NCBI RefSeq assembly: GCF_010725725.1
Contig: NZ_AP022599.1
Span: 2,170,001-2,234,000 of the forward strand
Source of the DNA: Mycolicibacterium pulveris
GTDB taxonomy: Bacteria > Actinomycetota > Actinomycetes > Mycobacteriales > Mycobacteriaceae
DNA: 64,000 bases
Direction of reading: 5' to 3'
The position numbers and the translations under genes were made by a program. This document shows, one piece after another, positions 9,433 to 22,737 of this stretch. Each line of letters starts with the position of its first letter. The first letter of the stretch is position 1. The notes under the pieces were generated by a model. The model ran no database searches. It saw only the letters and a program-made list of their open reading frames with translations, and was not told the DNA's origin.

Positions 9433-10095
9433 CTACGTCACGATCGCGATCGCGAAGCCGTCCCAGCCCTTGGTTCCGACGGTCTGGATCGCGGCCGTCT
9501 CCAGCCGTGGGTGCTTGCCCATCATCTCCAGCATGTCGCGCACGGCCTTGGCCTGATGGTCGTCCGGTGCGGGTTCCAGCACCCGGCCGAAGCGAGCGAT
9601 GTTGTCCACCACGATGATTGCGCCGGGGTTGGCAAGCTTGATCGCCCACTCGACGTAGCCGACGTTGTTCTCCTTGTCGGCGTCGATGAACACCATGTCG
9701 AACCTCTCGCCGCGGCCGGCCAGCGTGGGCAGCGTGTCCAGCGCGGCACCGACGATGATCTCGACCCGATCGGCCACGCCCGCGTGGGCCAGGTTCTCGC
9801 GCGCCACCTCGGCGTGCGCGGGCTCGTACTCGAGCGTGACGACGCGACCGGCCGGCCCGACGCCGCGCGCCAGGTTGATGGTGCTGTAGCCGGCGAGTGT
9901 CCCGATCTCCAGCACGCGGGACGCCCGCGTCGCCGTCGCGAGCAGAGACAGCAGCTTGCCGTGTTGGGCCGACACCTCGATCGCGGGCATGCCTGCCGCG
10001 GCGGTCGACTCGCGCGCCGCGGTCAGCGCCGCGTCTTCGGTGTGCAACACGCGAGTGAACAGTTCGTCGAGGGCTTTCGGATCCGGATCCGCCAC
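9433..10095 (-). CDS. SAM-dependent O-methyltransferase (Rv0187-like, class I, COMT type)
   Basis: The 220-residue protein has the SAM motif VLEIGTLAGYS, the acidic residue in VTLEYEP, and the metal-site signature MVFIDADKENN with VVDN further on. These are marks of the divalent-cation-dependent catechol/caffeoyl-CoA O-methyltransferase family. Length and neighbourhood match Rv0187 of M. tuberculosis (220 aa). The natural substrate is not known. Confidence 0.85.
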   Translation of the reverse strand: MADPDPKALDELFTRVLHTEDAALTAARESTAAAGMPAIEVSAQHGKLLSLLATATRASRVLEIGTLAGYSTINLARGVGPAGRVVTLEYEPAHAEVARENLAHAGVADRVEIIVGAALDTLPTLAGRGERFDMVFIDADKENNVGYVEWAIKLANPGAIIVVDNIARFGRVLEPAPDDHQAKAVRDMLEMMGKHPRLETAAIQTVGTKGWDGFAIAIVT

Positions 10096-10119
10096 CCGAC
10101 CGACGTTAGCCCATCGGGG

Positions 10120-10950
10120 TCAGGGCCTCAGGAAGACGTCGTCCAGCGTCACGGTGCGCAGCCGGCGCCCGCGGATGAGTTCGACGAGTTGGTCGTAGAC
10201 CTGCGTGACGGGTTCGTGGTTGAGGTGGCCGACCACGATGGTCTGCGGGGTGAAGAATTGCTCGGCCATCCGGAGGACTTCGTCGGCAGGGATCCACGCG
10301 TGGTCCTTCAGGTCGCCCGACCACAGCGTCGTGGCGGTGTAGCCCAGTTCACCCGCCACCTTGTCGACGTGCTCGTTGTGCGCGCCGTACGGCGGTCGAT
10401 AGTAGGGCCGGACATCGACTCCGTATGTCTTCCAGAGGAAGTCGTGGTTGTGGCGGAACTGCTCGGCGACATCGGTCAGCGGCAGCTTGGTCAGGTCCGG
10501 ATGTGACCACGTGTGGTTGGCCAGCTGGATCTGCCCGCCGTCGACCAACGGCCGCAACAGGTCGACGTGGTCGGTCCACGACCGGTAGATGCCGTTGACG
10601 AAGTACGTCAGCCGCACGCCGGTGTCCTTGGCGAACTGGGTGTAGGCGTGAACCACCTCGCTGCTGACCCCGTCGTCGACGGTCAGCGCCAGCAGATCCC
10701 CGTCCCCGGGCAGGATGCTGAGCACCCCGTGCGGCAGTGCGATGCGGGCGGTCTTCGGCGGGGGCGGCAACAGTCTCGGGGCCGGTTTCGACGCTTCGGC
10801 CGCCACCCCCGCCACCTGCGGGCGACCGTCCGTGGCGCACCTGCTCAGACCGATCGCGCCCAGCGTCGCCACCGACAGACCCGCGATGAAGTGGCGCCGG
10901 TTGATCTCGGTCCCGGCGCGGGGGATGCGGGAGCGGCCGCTCATCGCCAC
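10120..10950 (-). CDS. Exported polysaccharide deacetylase (NodB domain)
   Basis: The 276-residue protein has a twin-arginine type signal (NRRHFIAGLSVATLGAIG at about 17-34), so it is probably exported folded. The NodB motifs follow in order: LTVDDGV with the catalytic and metal Asp, HTWSH with two metal His, RPPYG, WSGDLKDH, and VVGHLNHE near the end. It should deacetylate N-acetylated sugars, perhaps in peptidoglycan, outside the membrane. A Cys after LSR is a poor lipobox, so lipidation is doubtful. It is 24 nt upstream of the methyltransferase gene. Confidence 0.85.
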   Translation of the reverse strand: MAMSGRSRIPRAGTEINRRHFIAGLSVATLGAIGLSRCATDGRPQVAGVAAEASKPAPRLLPPPPKTARIALPHGVLSILPGDGDLLALTVDDGVSSEVVHAYTQFAKDTGVRLTYFVNGIYRSWTDHVDLLRPLVDGGQIQLANHTWSHPDLTKLPLTDVAEQFRHNHDFLWKTYGVDVRPYYRPPYGAHNEHVDKVAGELGYTATTLWSGDLKDHAWIPADEVLRMAEQFFTPQTIVVGHLNHEPVTQVYDQLVELIRGRRLRTVTLDDVFLRP

Positions 10951-11036
10951 TACTGTCCCGCGATCAGACGCAGAAGCGTCTCATTGCGCGGCGTGTCGCC
11001 ACCTTGGGCCCGGCTCGCCGCTGGAATGTGGCGGAA

Positions 11037-12495
11037 CTAGCGCTGCGGGACCGCGGTGGGCTTGATCGGTGCGGGCAGCGCGGTCTGCCCCATCAGGTAC
11101 TGGTCGACGCCGGCCGCGGCGGCGCGGCCCTCGGCGATCGCCCATACGATCAGCGACTGGCCACGGCCCATGTCGCCGGCCACGAACACCCCGGGCACCG
11201 AGGTGGCGAAGTTGGCGTCGCGCGCGACGTTTCCGCGTTCGGTGAACTCCACGCCGAGATCGGTCAGGAGGCCGGCCCGTTCGGGTCCGACAAACCCCAT
11301 GGCCAGCAGCACCAGATCGGCCTCCAGCGTGAACTCGGTGCCGTCGACCTTGACGAACTTGCCGTCTTCCATGCGGACCTCGTGGCCGCGCAGCCCGGTG
11401 ACCTTTCCGCCGTTGCCGACGAATTCCTCGGTGTTGACCGAGTACACCCGCTCGCCGCCCTCCTCGTGCGCCGAGGACACCCGGTACATCAGCGGGTAGA
11501 CCGGCCACGGCGTCGACTCGGCGCGGGTGTCCGGCGGGCGGGGCATGATCTCGAACTGGTGCACGCTCGTCGCGCCCTGCCGGTGCGCGGTGCCCAGGCA
11601 GTCGGCGCCGGTGTCGCCGCCGCCGATGATGACGACCTTCTTGCCCTTGGCGGTGATCGGCGGTTCCCCGTCCGGCCCCGTCACGGGATCGCCGTGCTGG
11701 ACCCGGTTGGCCCACGGCAGGTACTCCATCGCCTGATGGATGCCGTCGAGCTCGCGGCCCGGGATCGGCAGATCGCGCCACGCTGTCGCGCCGCCGGCCA
11801 GCACCACCGCGTCGAAGTCCTTGCGCAGCTGCTGGGCCGTGAGGTCCACGCCGACGTTGACCCTCGGACAGAACTCGGTGCCCTCGGCGATCATCTGCTC
11901 CAGACGACGGTCGATGTGGCGCTTCTCCATCTTGAATTCCGGGATGCCGTAGCGCAGCAGGCCGCCGATGCGGTCGTCGCGCTCGAACACCGTCACGGCG
12001 TGACCGGCGCGGGTGAGCTGCTGGGCGGCGGCCAGGCCGGCCGGACCCGAGCCGACGACGGCGACGGTCTTGCCGGTACGCACAGCGGGCGGCAGCGGCA
12101 CCACCCAACCCTCCTCGAAGGCCTTGTCGATGATCTCGACCTCGACCTGCTTGATGGTGACCGGATCCTGGTTGATGCCGAGCACACACGAGCCCTCGCA
12201 CGGCGCGGGACACAGCCGTCCGGTGAACTCCGGGAAGTTGTTGGTGGCGTGCAGACGCTCGATCGCGTCGCGCCAGCGGCCGGTGCGGACCAGGTCGTTC
12301 CATTCGGGGATCAGGTTCCCGAGCGGACAACCGTTGTGGCAGAACGGAATCCCGCAGTCCATGCAGCGCGCCGCCTGCTCCTGCAGCGCGTCGTGGGAGA
12401 AGTCCTCGTACACCTCTTTCCAGTCGAGCAGGCGCAGCGGGACCGGCCGGCGCGGCGGGGTCTCGCGTCGGGTGTGCTTGAGGAAGCCGCGCGGA

Positions 12496-12503
<8 letters not shown>
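11037..12503 (-). CDS. gltD: Glutamate synthase (NADPH) small subunit
   Basis: The 488-residue protein has the N-terminal Cys-rich iron-sulfur domain ([17 protein letters not shown] and CPAPCEGSC) and two Rossmann motifs for FAD ([12 protein letters not shown]) and NADPH ([11 protein letters not shown]). It passes electrons from NADPH to GltB. The GTG at 12503 is used because it gives [10 protein letters not shown], the tuberculosis start, and the same 488-residue length. It overlaps the gltB stop by 8 nt. Confidence 0.95.
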
Positions 12504-17094
<4,591 letters not shown>

Positions 17095-17503
17095 TCCCAC
17101 CTATCCCTTTTCCGCACGCCTTGAAGCTGTTTTCACGGCGGCCGTACAGCGGCGTTGCGGCCGGCCTGCGAGGGGCGCCTCCGTGCTGCACCGAACGACG
17201 GCCTTATCCCAACTCGCTTAAGTGGAGAAAACGATATGACAAACCATGCCTGACATGCCAACTTAGTGGACCCTAACCACCCGGTGGCCGCTCGTTGGAC
17301 CCGTCGTCTGCCTGCCGCCGTCGTATCAGCGAATACCGTTGCAGCTCTGTACTTTTCGATTAGATAAGCCGAGGGCCGCCGTGTCAAGGGACTGGACAAT
17401 CCTAACTTTTCGCAGGTCTTCTGATTTGCTGTGAGACTCAGCCCACACCTACAGGCTGGGTGAACTTCATCACAGACCCTTTGCGCAAAGCCTAGTCAGA
17501 TTC
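17095..17503. other. 409-nt intergenic leader and promoter region of gltB
   Basis: No convincing gene is present. It holds the gltB promoter and a leader of about 255 nt that is less GC-rich than its surroundings. A partial dyad GGTGA-N6-TCACA at 17459-17473 resembles half of a CRP-type site and lies upstream of the promoter; I do not claim binding. No clear GlnR site or known riboswitch fold was recognised by eye. Confidence 0.6.
17359..17387 (-). promoter_or_regulatory. Sigma-A-type promoter of gltBD
   Basis: On the minus strand the -35 box TTGACA (17382-17387) is separated by exactly 17 nt from TCTAAT (17359-17364), one mismatch from TATAAT. Transcription would begin near 17352, leaving a leader of about 255 nt before the gltB ATG. 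No other stretch in the gap fits as well. Confidence 0.65.
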
Positions 17504-19573
17504 TTAGAGAACGGCGCGCACGCTCGCTTCGGGCGACAAATCCAGCCTTCGCAGCAGTTGCGCGTTGATTGCCACCACCACGGTGGACGCCGACATCAGC
17601 AGCGCGCCGACCGACATCGGCATCACAAAGCCCACCGGCGCCAGCACACCGGCCGCCAACGGCACCGCGATCAGGTTGTATCCGGCTGCCCACCAAAGGT
17701 TTTGCTTCATCTTGCGATACGCCGCCTTGGACAGCTCGATCACCGAGAGCACTGACCGCGGATCGGAACTGGCGAGGATCACCCCTGCCGAGGCGATCGC
17801 CACATCGGTGCCCGCACCGATCGCGATACCGACGTCCGCCTGCGCCAGCGCCGGTGCGTCGTTGACCCCGTCACCGACCATCGCGACCTTGAGCCCTTCG
17901 GCTTGCAGCGACGCCACCTTGGCGGCCTTGTCCTCGGGCCGGACCCCGGCGAAGACCCGGTCGATGCCCAGTTGGGCAGCCACCGAGTCGGCGACCGCCT
18001 GCGCGTCACCGGTGATCATCATCACCTTGATGCCGAGCCGGTGCAGCGCGTCCACGGCCTGCCGCGACTCCTCGCGCACCTCGTCGGCCAAGGCCAACGC
18101 GCCCACGGGGGTCCCGTCGACGAGCACGTGCAGGATCGTCGCGCCCTGCTCGCGCCACCGCTGTACCTCGGGCAGCTCTTCTTGATCGGCTTCGGATAGC
18201 AGCCGTGGGCCCCCGACCTGGACCGTGCGGCCGTCCACCCGCGCGCTGACGCCGACGGCGGGCGAGGACGTGAAGTCCGACCAGGCAGGCAGGTTCAGCG
18301 CGCGCCGACGGGCGGTCTCCACGATCGCCCTGGCCAGCGGGTGCTCGGAATCGGCCTCGGCGGCGGCGGCGAGCGCAACCACCTCGTCGTCGGAATGGCC
18401 CGCCGCGGTCACAACGGCGATCACCGTGGGCTCGCCCTTCGTCAGCGTGCCGGTCTTGTCGAACAGCACCGCGCCCACCGTGCGCATGCTCTCCAACGCG
18501 AGCCTGTCCTTGACCAGCACGCCGCCCCGCGCGGCGCGTTCGGTCGCGATCGAGACCACCAGGGGGATCGCCAGCCCCAGCGCGTGCGGGCAGGCGATCA
18601 CCAGCACCGTGATCGTGCGGATGACCGCAAGCTGGGGTACACCGACGAAACCCCAGACCACCGCGGTGATCGCGGCCGCCCCCAGCGCGAACCAGAACAG
18701 CCAGCCCGCGGCGACGTCGGCGATTCGCTGCGCCCGTGACGACGAGTTCTGCGCCTCGGTCACCAGCCGCTGGATGCCTGCGAGCGCGGTGTCGTCGCCC
18801 ACGGCGGTCACCTTCACCCGCAGCCCCGAGTCGGTGGCGACGGTGCCCGCGACCACGTGATCGCCGACGCCGCGGCGCACCGGCCGCGATTCGCCGGTGA
18901 CCATCGACTCGTCGACGTCCGCGGTGCCGTCGACGATCTCGCCGTCGGCGGGCACGCTGCCGCCGGGCCGCACGATCACGACGTCGCCGGTGCGCAGGTC
19001 GGCGGGCGCGACGAGCTCGACATCGTCACCCACCACCCGTTCGGCCTCGTCGGGCAGCAGCGCCGCCAGCGAATCGAGCGCGGAAGTGGTCTGCGCCAGC
19101 GAGCGCATCTCGATCCAGTGGCCGAACAGCATGATCACGATCAGCAGCGCCAGCTCCCACCAGAAGTCGAGCTGGTGGTGCAGCAGGCCCAGGCTCGCAC
19201 CCCATGACGACAGGAACGCGACGGTCAGCGCCAGGCCGATCAGCAACATCATTCCCGGTGTGCGGGAACGGATTTCACTGATGGCACCGGTGAGGAACGG
19301 ACGGCCACCCCAGAGGTACATCACCGTGCCCAGCACCGGTGATACCCACCGCGCCCCGGCCACGTCGGGCACCGAATAGCCGAGGATCATCGCGAACATC
19401 TCCGACAGCCCGGCCGTCGGGATCGCAAGCACCAGCATGATCCAGAACAGCCGCCGGAACTGCGCGACGTGATCCGCGTGACCACCGTGCCCGCCATGAC
19501 CGCCGTGTTCGCCGTGTTGGGTCCTCGCCGGCTGGGAGGCGGCGTGGCCGACGTGGGTGTCGTGTTGGGTCAT
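17504..19573 (-). CDS. CopB-type (P1B-3-like) copper-exporting ATPase
   Basis: The 689-residue P-type ATPase begins with a His-rich metal-binding stretch (residues about 4-35) instead of a CxxC domain. The phosphatase motif TGES is at 226-229, the intramembrane metal motif is CPH (328-330), and the phosphorylated Asp372 lies in DKTGT. The hinge motif GDGVNDAP is intact. The CPH motif and His-rich tail are marks of CopB pumps, which export copper (Cu+/Cu2+). It lies directly behind a RicR-type operator, so copper induction is expected. M. tuberculosis CtpV, by contrast, has CPC. Confidence 0.9.
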   Translation of the reverse strand: MTQHDTHVGHAASQPARTQHGEHGGHGGHGGHADHVAQFRRLFWIMLVLAIPTAGLSEMFAMILGYSVPDVAGARWVSPVLGTVMYLWGGRPFLTGAISEIRSRTPGMMLLIGLALTVAFLSSWGASLGLLHHQLDFWWELALLIVIMLFGHWIEMRSLAQTTSALDSLAALLPDEAERVVGDDVELVAPADLRTGDVVIVRPGGSVPADGEIVDGTADVDESMVTGESRPVRRGVGDHVVAGTVATDSGLRVKVTAVGDDTALAGIQRLVTEAQNSSSRAQRIADVAAGWLFWFALGAAAITAVVWGFVGVPQLAVIRTITVLVIACPHALGLAIPLVVSIATERAARGGVLVKDRLALESMRTVGAVLFDKTGTLTKGEPTVIAVVTAAGHSDDEVVALAAAAEADSEHPLARAIVETARRRALNLPAWSDFTSSPAVGVSARVDGRTVQVGGPRLLSEADQEELPEVQRWREQGATILHVLVDGTPVGALALADEVREESRQAVDALHRLGIKVMMITGDAQAVADSVAAQLGIDRVFAGVRPEDKAAKVASLQAEGLKVAMVGDGVNDAPALAQADVGIAIGAGTDVAIASAGVILASSDPRSVLSVIELSKAAYRKMKQNLWWAAGYNLIAVPLAAGVLAPVGFVMPMSVGALLMSASTVVVAINAQLLRRLDLSPEASVRAVL

Positions 19574-19579
19574 GGCGAT

Positions 19580-19600
19580 ACTCTATACCCCCTAGGGGTA
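19580..19600 (-). promoter_or_regulatory. RicR-type operator and -10 box of the copper ATPase gene
   Basis: TACCCCCTAGGGGTA at 19586-19600 fits TACCC-N5-GGGTA and differs from the ricR-operon site at a single base. On the minus strand it abuts the -10 box TAGAGT (19580-19585), and the ATG at 19573 follows 6 nt later. The operator therefore occupies the -35/-10 spacer of a leaderless promoter, the same layout as at ricR. Confidence 0.8.
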
Positions 19601-19634
19601 TATGGCCAGACCTGAGCGGTCAGGCTGGTTCGCG

Positions 19635-20438
19635 ATGTCATACCCGCTGTGTACCCCGCTCGGCCGGTTCGGCGTGGTGACGCGCGAAGAGGGGCCGCAC
19701 CGCTGCGTGGCCTCGATCCCCGTGGGCGGGGCCGTCAACCCGCTGACCGCCGCGCCGACCATCGCGCCGCTGGCGATGCTCGTGGATCACGTCGGAGGCC
19801 TGGTCAACCACCACCGCCGCGAAGCCGACGAGTGGACGGTCACCAGCGAGTTGTCGTTGGAGTTGATCCCCGAGGCGGTGGACGTCGTCGCGTCGGCACC
19901 CGATGTGCCGGTGGTCGCGACGGCCCGACCGTTCGGCCCCAAGGATGAGGTCGCGCTGGGTCTGTGCGAGTTCACCCACCGCGACGTCGTCCTGGCCACC
20001 GCGACCGTGCGCTCCTTCTTCATCCGCGCGGCCGGCCGGGTCTCGAAATTCCCCGACGGTCCGACAGGCCCGCCGCCGCCCGTCCCACTCGCCGAGAAGA
20101 TGGCCGTCACCGTGGCCGAAGGGGGCGGCGCCGGACAAGTGCTTGCGCAGGCATCCGATCCGGTGCTCAACAACAGCCTCGGCATCGTGCACGGCGGCGT
20201 TTCGGCCATGGCGCTCGAGATGGTCGCCTCGGCGGCGCTCAACGCCAGCCGCCCGCACGAACCGCTGCGCACGGCGTCGCTGCGGGTCAACTTCCTGCGC
20301 GAGTTCCGCAGTGGTGCCCAATCTCGTTACGTGGGAACCACTTTGCGGGTCGGACGCCGCACCGGCGTCGCCGAGGCGCAAGCGCTGCACGCCGACGGTC
20401 CGCCGGCGATCATCGCGCGGGTCACCGCCTACCGCTAG
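19635..20438 (+). CDS. Double hotdog-fold acyl-CoA thioesterase-like protein
   Basis: The 267-residue protein contains two hotdog units. The N-terminal half has PTIAPLAMLVDHVGG, the C-terminal half has NNSLGIVHGGVSAMALEMVA, a PaaI-type active-site region. Such proteins hydrolyse acyl-CoA or act as dehydratases; the substrate cannot be read from sequence. The ATG at 19635 is preferred because the earlier ATG at 19602 would begin 2 nt from the RicR operator. It is divergent from the copper ATPase, but nothing links it to copper. Confidence 0.75.
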   Translation: MSYPLCTPLGRFGVVTREEGPHRCVASIPVGGAVNPLTAAPTIAPLAMLVDHVGGLVNHHRREADEWTVTSELSLELIPEAVDVVASAPDVPVVATARPFGPKDEVALGLCEFTHRDVVLATATVRSFFIRAAGRVSKFPDGPTGPPPPVPLAEKMAVTVAEGGGAGQVLAQASDPVLNNSLGIVHGGVSAMALEMVASAALNASRPHEPLRTASLRVNFLREFRSGAQSRYVGTTLRVGRRTGVAEAQALHADGPPAIIARVTAYR

Positions 20439-20479
20439 AAAGCCGGTGTTCGGTGCCCGGTTCGACTAGCATCCGCACC

Positions 20480-21871
20480 ATGCCCGATCCCCCCGAAACC
20501 GGCGGTGGACTAGGCGGATTCATCCGGCGGTCGGGGTATCTGCGCAAGTGGCTGATCCTGGGAATCGCGATCGGTGTCATCGCCGGCCTCGGTGCGGTGA
20601 CGTTCTATCTGGCCCTCGACTACGCGGGGCGATTCCTGCTCGGCTACCTGGCCGGCTACGACATCCCCAAGCCGATCGGCGACGGCGGCGACCCCGGCTC
20701 ACCGGGGTTCGAACGGCCGTGGGCGATCCCCTTGGTGGCGTTCGGCGGCGCGCTGGTGTCGGCGGTGCTGGTGGCGAAGTTCGCGCCCGAGGCCGAAGGC
20801 CACGGCACCGACAGCGCGATCGAGGCCGTGCACACCGACCCGCGCGCCATCCGGGGCCGGGCGATCGTGGTCAAAACGATCGCCAGCGCGCTGACCATCG
20901 GGTCGGGCGGGTCCGGCGGCCGGGAAGGCCCCGCCGCACAGATCTCGGCGGGCTTCGGGTCGTTGCTCACCCGGTGGCTGAACCTGCCGTATGAGGACGG
21001 CCGGATCGCGGTGTCGCTGGGTATCGGCTCGGGCATCGGGGCGATATTCGGTGCGCCGCTTGGCGGTGCGGTGCTGGCCGCGTCGATCGTCTACCGCGAG
21101 GATTTTGACTTCAAGGCGTTGATCCCCGGGTTCATCACCTCGGCGACGGCCTACGCCGTGCTCGGTTCGATCCTCGGGTTCGATCCGCTGTTCGGGTTCA
21201 TGGCCCCCGACTTTCGCTTCGACCATCCGCTGGATCTGACGTGGTTTCTGGTAATCGGCGTCGTCGCGGCGTTCTTCGGTTACCTGTACGCCCGGATGTT
21301 CTACGGAACGGTCGCGGTGACGGCGAAGCTGCCCGGCCACAAGGTGATCAAGCCCGCGCTCGGGGGCCTGGCGGTCGGCCTGCTGGCGTTGGTGATCCCG
21401 CAGATCCTGGCCAGCGGCTACGGCTGGGCGCAGAAGGCCGGGGCCGCCGACACCCTGCTGGCCATGCCGCTGTGGATCGTGCTGCTGTTGCCGTTGGCCA
21501 AGATCGTGGCGACCTCGCTGTCGATCGGCACGGGCGGCTCGGGCGGCATCTTCGGACCCGGTGTCGTCATCGGTGCGTTCGTCGGCGCGGCGATCTGGCG
21601 CCTCGGGCACGACCTCGGGCTGCCCGGAATACCCGACAGCCCAGCCGTTTTCGTCATCGTCGGGATGATGGCCTGCTTCGGCAGCGTCGCGCACGCGCCG
21701 CTGGCGGTGATGATCATGGTCGCCGAGATGACCGGGTCCTTCTCCGTCATCCCGTGCGCGATGGTCGCCGTCGGAATCTCCTACCTGCTGATCCTGCGCA
21801 CCGACGTGTCGATCTATCAGGCGCAACGCTCCAACCGCGACGCCGCCGCCGCGCCACGCCGCTCCGAATAG
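20480..21871 (+). CDS. ClC-family chloride channel or transporter
   Basis: The 463-residue membrane protein has the anion-selectivity motifs GSGGSGGREGP (with the external gating Glu) and GTGGSGGIFGP, and a late SIYQ tyrosine that may be the central one. The internal proton-pathway glutamates of E. coli ClC, which follow the APL motif, are replaced by Ser-Ile here, which favours a channel or a variant coupling mechanism. It corresponds to Rv0143c in the tuberculosis gene order. No C-terminal CBS domains are present. Confidence 0.88.
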   Translation: MPDPPETGGGLGGFIRRSGYLRKWLILGIAIGVIAGLGAVTFYLALDYAGRFLLGYLAGYDIPKPIGDGGDPGSPGFERPWAIPLVAFGGALVSAVLVAKFAPEAEGHGTDSAIEAVHTDPRAIRGRAIVVKTIASALTIGSGGSGGREGPAAQISAGFGSLLTRWLNLPYEDGRIAVSLGIGSGIGAIFGAPLGGAVLAASIVYREDFDFKALIPGFITSATAYAVLGSILGFDPLFGFMAPDFRFDHPLDLTWFLVIGVVAAFFGYLYARMFYGTVAVTAKLPGHKVIKPALGGLAVGLLALVIPQILASGYGWAQKAGAADTLLAMPLWIVLLLPLAKIVATSLSIGTGGSGGIFGPGVVIGAFVGAAIWRLGHDLGLPGIPDSPAVFVIVGMMACFGSVAHAPLAVMIMVAEMTGSFSVIPCAMVAVGISYLLILRTDVSIYQAQRSNRDAAAAPRRSE

Positions 21872-22104
21872 GTTGCTGACGTCGCTATTTGAGTTTGCGG
21901 AGACCTCCAGGTACTTGCGTAATCACAGGTGAAAAATATTTCTGAAAAGCCTATTGATCTTGGCGAACTCCACCTAACATTGGTGCTTGTCACGTACAGC
22001 CGCTGGTGGGCCGGGGGGTAGCCAGCACAATAGCGGCCGATAGCCGCTCGACGGTTGGCGACCGGGGATGTGGATGGGGGACCCCGGTCGCCAATCTCGT
22101 CTGT
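21872..22104. other. Intergenic region between ClC gene and dps
   Basis: The stretch is AT-richer than its surroundings and contains no convincing gene. It holds a possible short reading frame, GTG at 21983 to TAG at 22021, encoding VLVTYSRWWAGG, preceded by TAACAT (21975-21980) as a possible -10. The dps-proximal hairpin lies at 22056-22094. A regulatory or leader-peptide role is speculation. Confidence 0.4.
22056..22094. terminator. 13-bp perfect hairpin downstream of dps
   Basis: TTGGCGACCGGGG at 22056-22068 pairs perfectly with 22082-22094 around a 13-nt loop. It begins 10 nt past the dps stop. No U-run follows on the dps strand, so it resembles the GC-only stem terminators common in mycobacteria. 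Confidence 0.6.
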
Positions 22105-22650
22105 CTACTTCTTTTTCGCACTCCGCGCCGCGCCCTTTTCGGTGCGGGCCCCGCGGTTGGCGAGTTCGCCACCGGAGTTCTCCAGGTGCGCCCGGATGAA
22201 CCACTGGAACTTCTCCAGCTCACCGGTGTGCCCGATGAGCATGTCCTGCGACACCAGGTCGAGGTCCTCCAGCATGTCGATGCACTTGCGGGTGTCCTCG
22301 ATGACCCCGCTGTAGACGAGGTCGAGGGCCGCCAGGTGGGCCTGCGCGGTGTCTCGTTCCACCGAGTAGTCGTCCCAGGTGCGGTCCTTGAGGATCGCGC
22401 CGGGCGTGCCCAGCGGTGACCTCCCCAGCGCGGCGATGCGCTCGGCCGCTTCGTCGGCGTAGGCGCGTACGAGCGCCACCTGCGGGTCGATCATCTCGTG
22501 CACGCCGATGAAGTTCGGCCCGACGACGTTCCAGTGCACGTGCTTGAGCGTCAGATGCAGATCGTTGTAGGTGCTCAGCTGCTTCTGCAACAGGTCGGCC
22601 ACCTTGTCGGCGTCGCGCTCGTTCATGCCCGGAATGGTGTATCCACTCAT
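22105..22650 (-). CDS. dps: Dps ferritin-like DNA-binding protein
   Basis: The 181-residue protein matches M. smegmatis Dps1 closely: a short N-terminal tail (TIPG), the ferroxidase helix with LKHVHWNVVGPNFIGVHEMID, the conserved DRTWDDYSVERDT, and a Lys/Arg-rich C-terminal tail that binds DNA. It forms a dodecamer that oxidises and stores iron and shields DNA in stationary phase. GAAGGAG sits 9 nt before the ATG. M. tuberculosis lacks it, so it points to an environmental species. Confidence 0.93.
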   Translation of the reverse strand: MSGYTIPGMNERDADKVADLLQKQLSTYNDLHLTLKHVHWNVVGPNFIGVHEMIDPQVALVRAYADEAAERIAALGRSPLGTPGAILKDRTWDDYSVERDTAQAHLAALDLVYSGVIEDTRKCIDMLEDLDLVSQDMLIGHTGELEKFQWFIRAHLENSGGELANRGARTEKGAARSAKKK

Positions 22651-22737
22651 CGATATCGCTCCTTCACATCATCGGTCGTCGTGCGCCGAGTACCCACGCG
22701 GCAGAACAGGTAACCGAAGCGGGCTAGGGTCACCGGC

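Noticed and set aside
17133..17399. 88-codon open frame on the minus strand upstream of gltB
   Set aside because: It runs through the gltB promoter and leader, has no ribosome site and an Arg/Ala-rich composition without domain features.
19964..20479. Upstream extension of the ClC frame
   Set aside because: It overlaps the whole second hotdog domain of the thioesterase; the ClC fold begins at the ATG at 20480.
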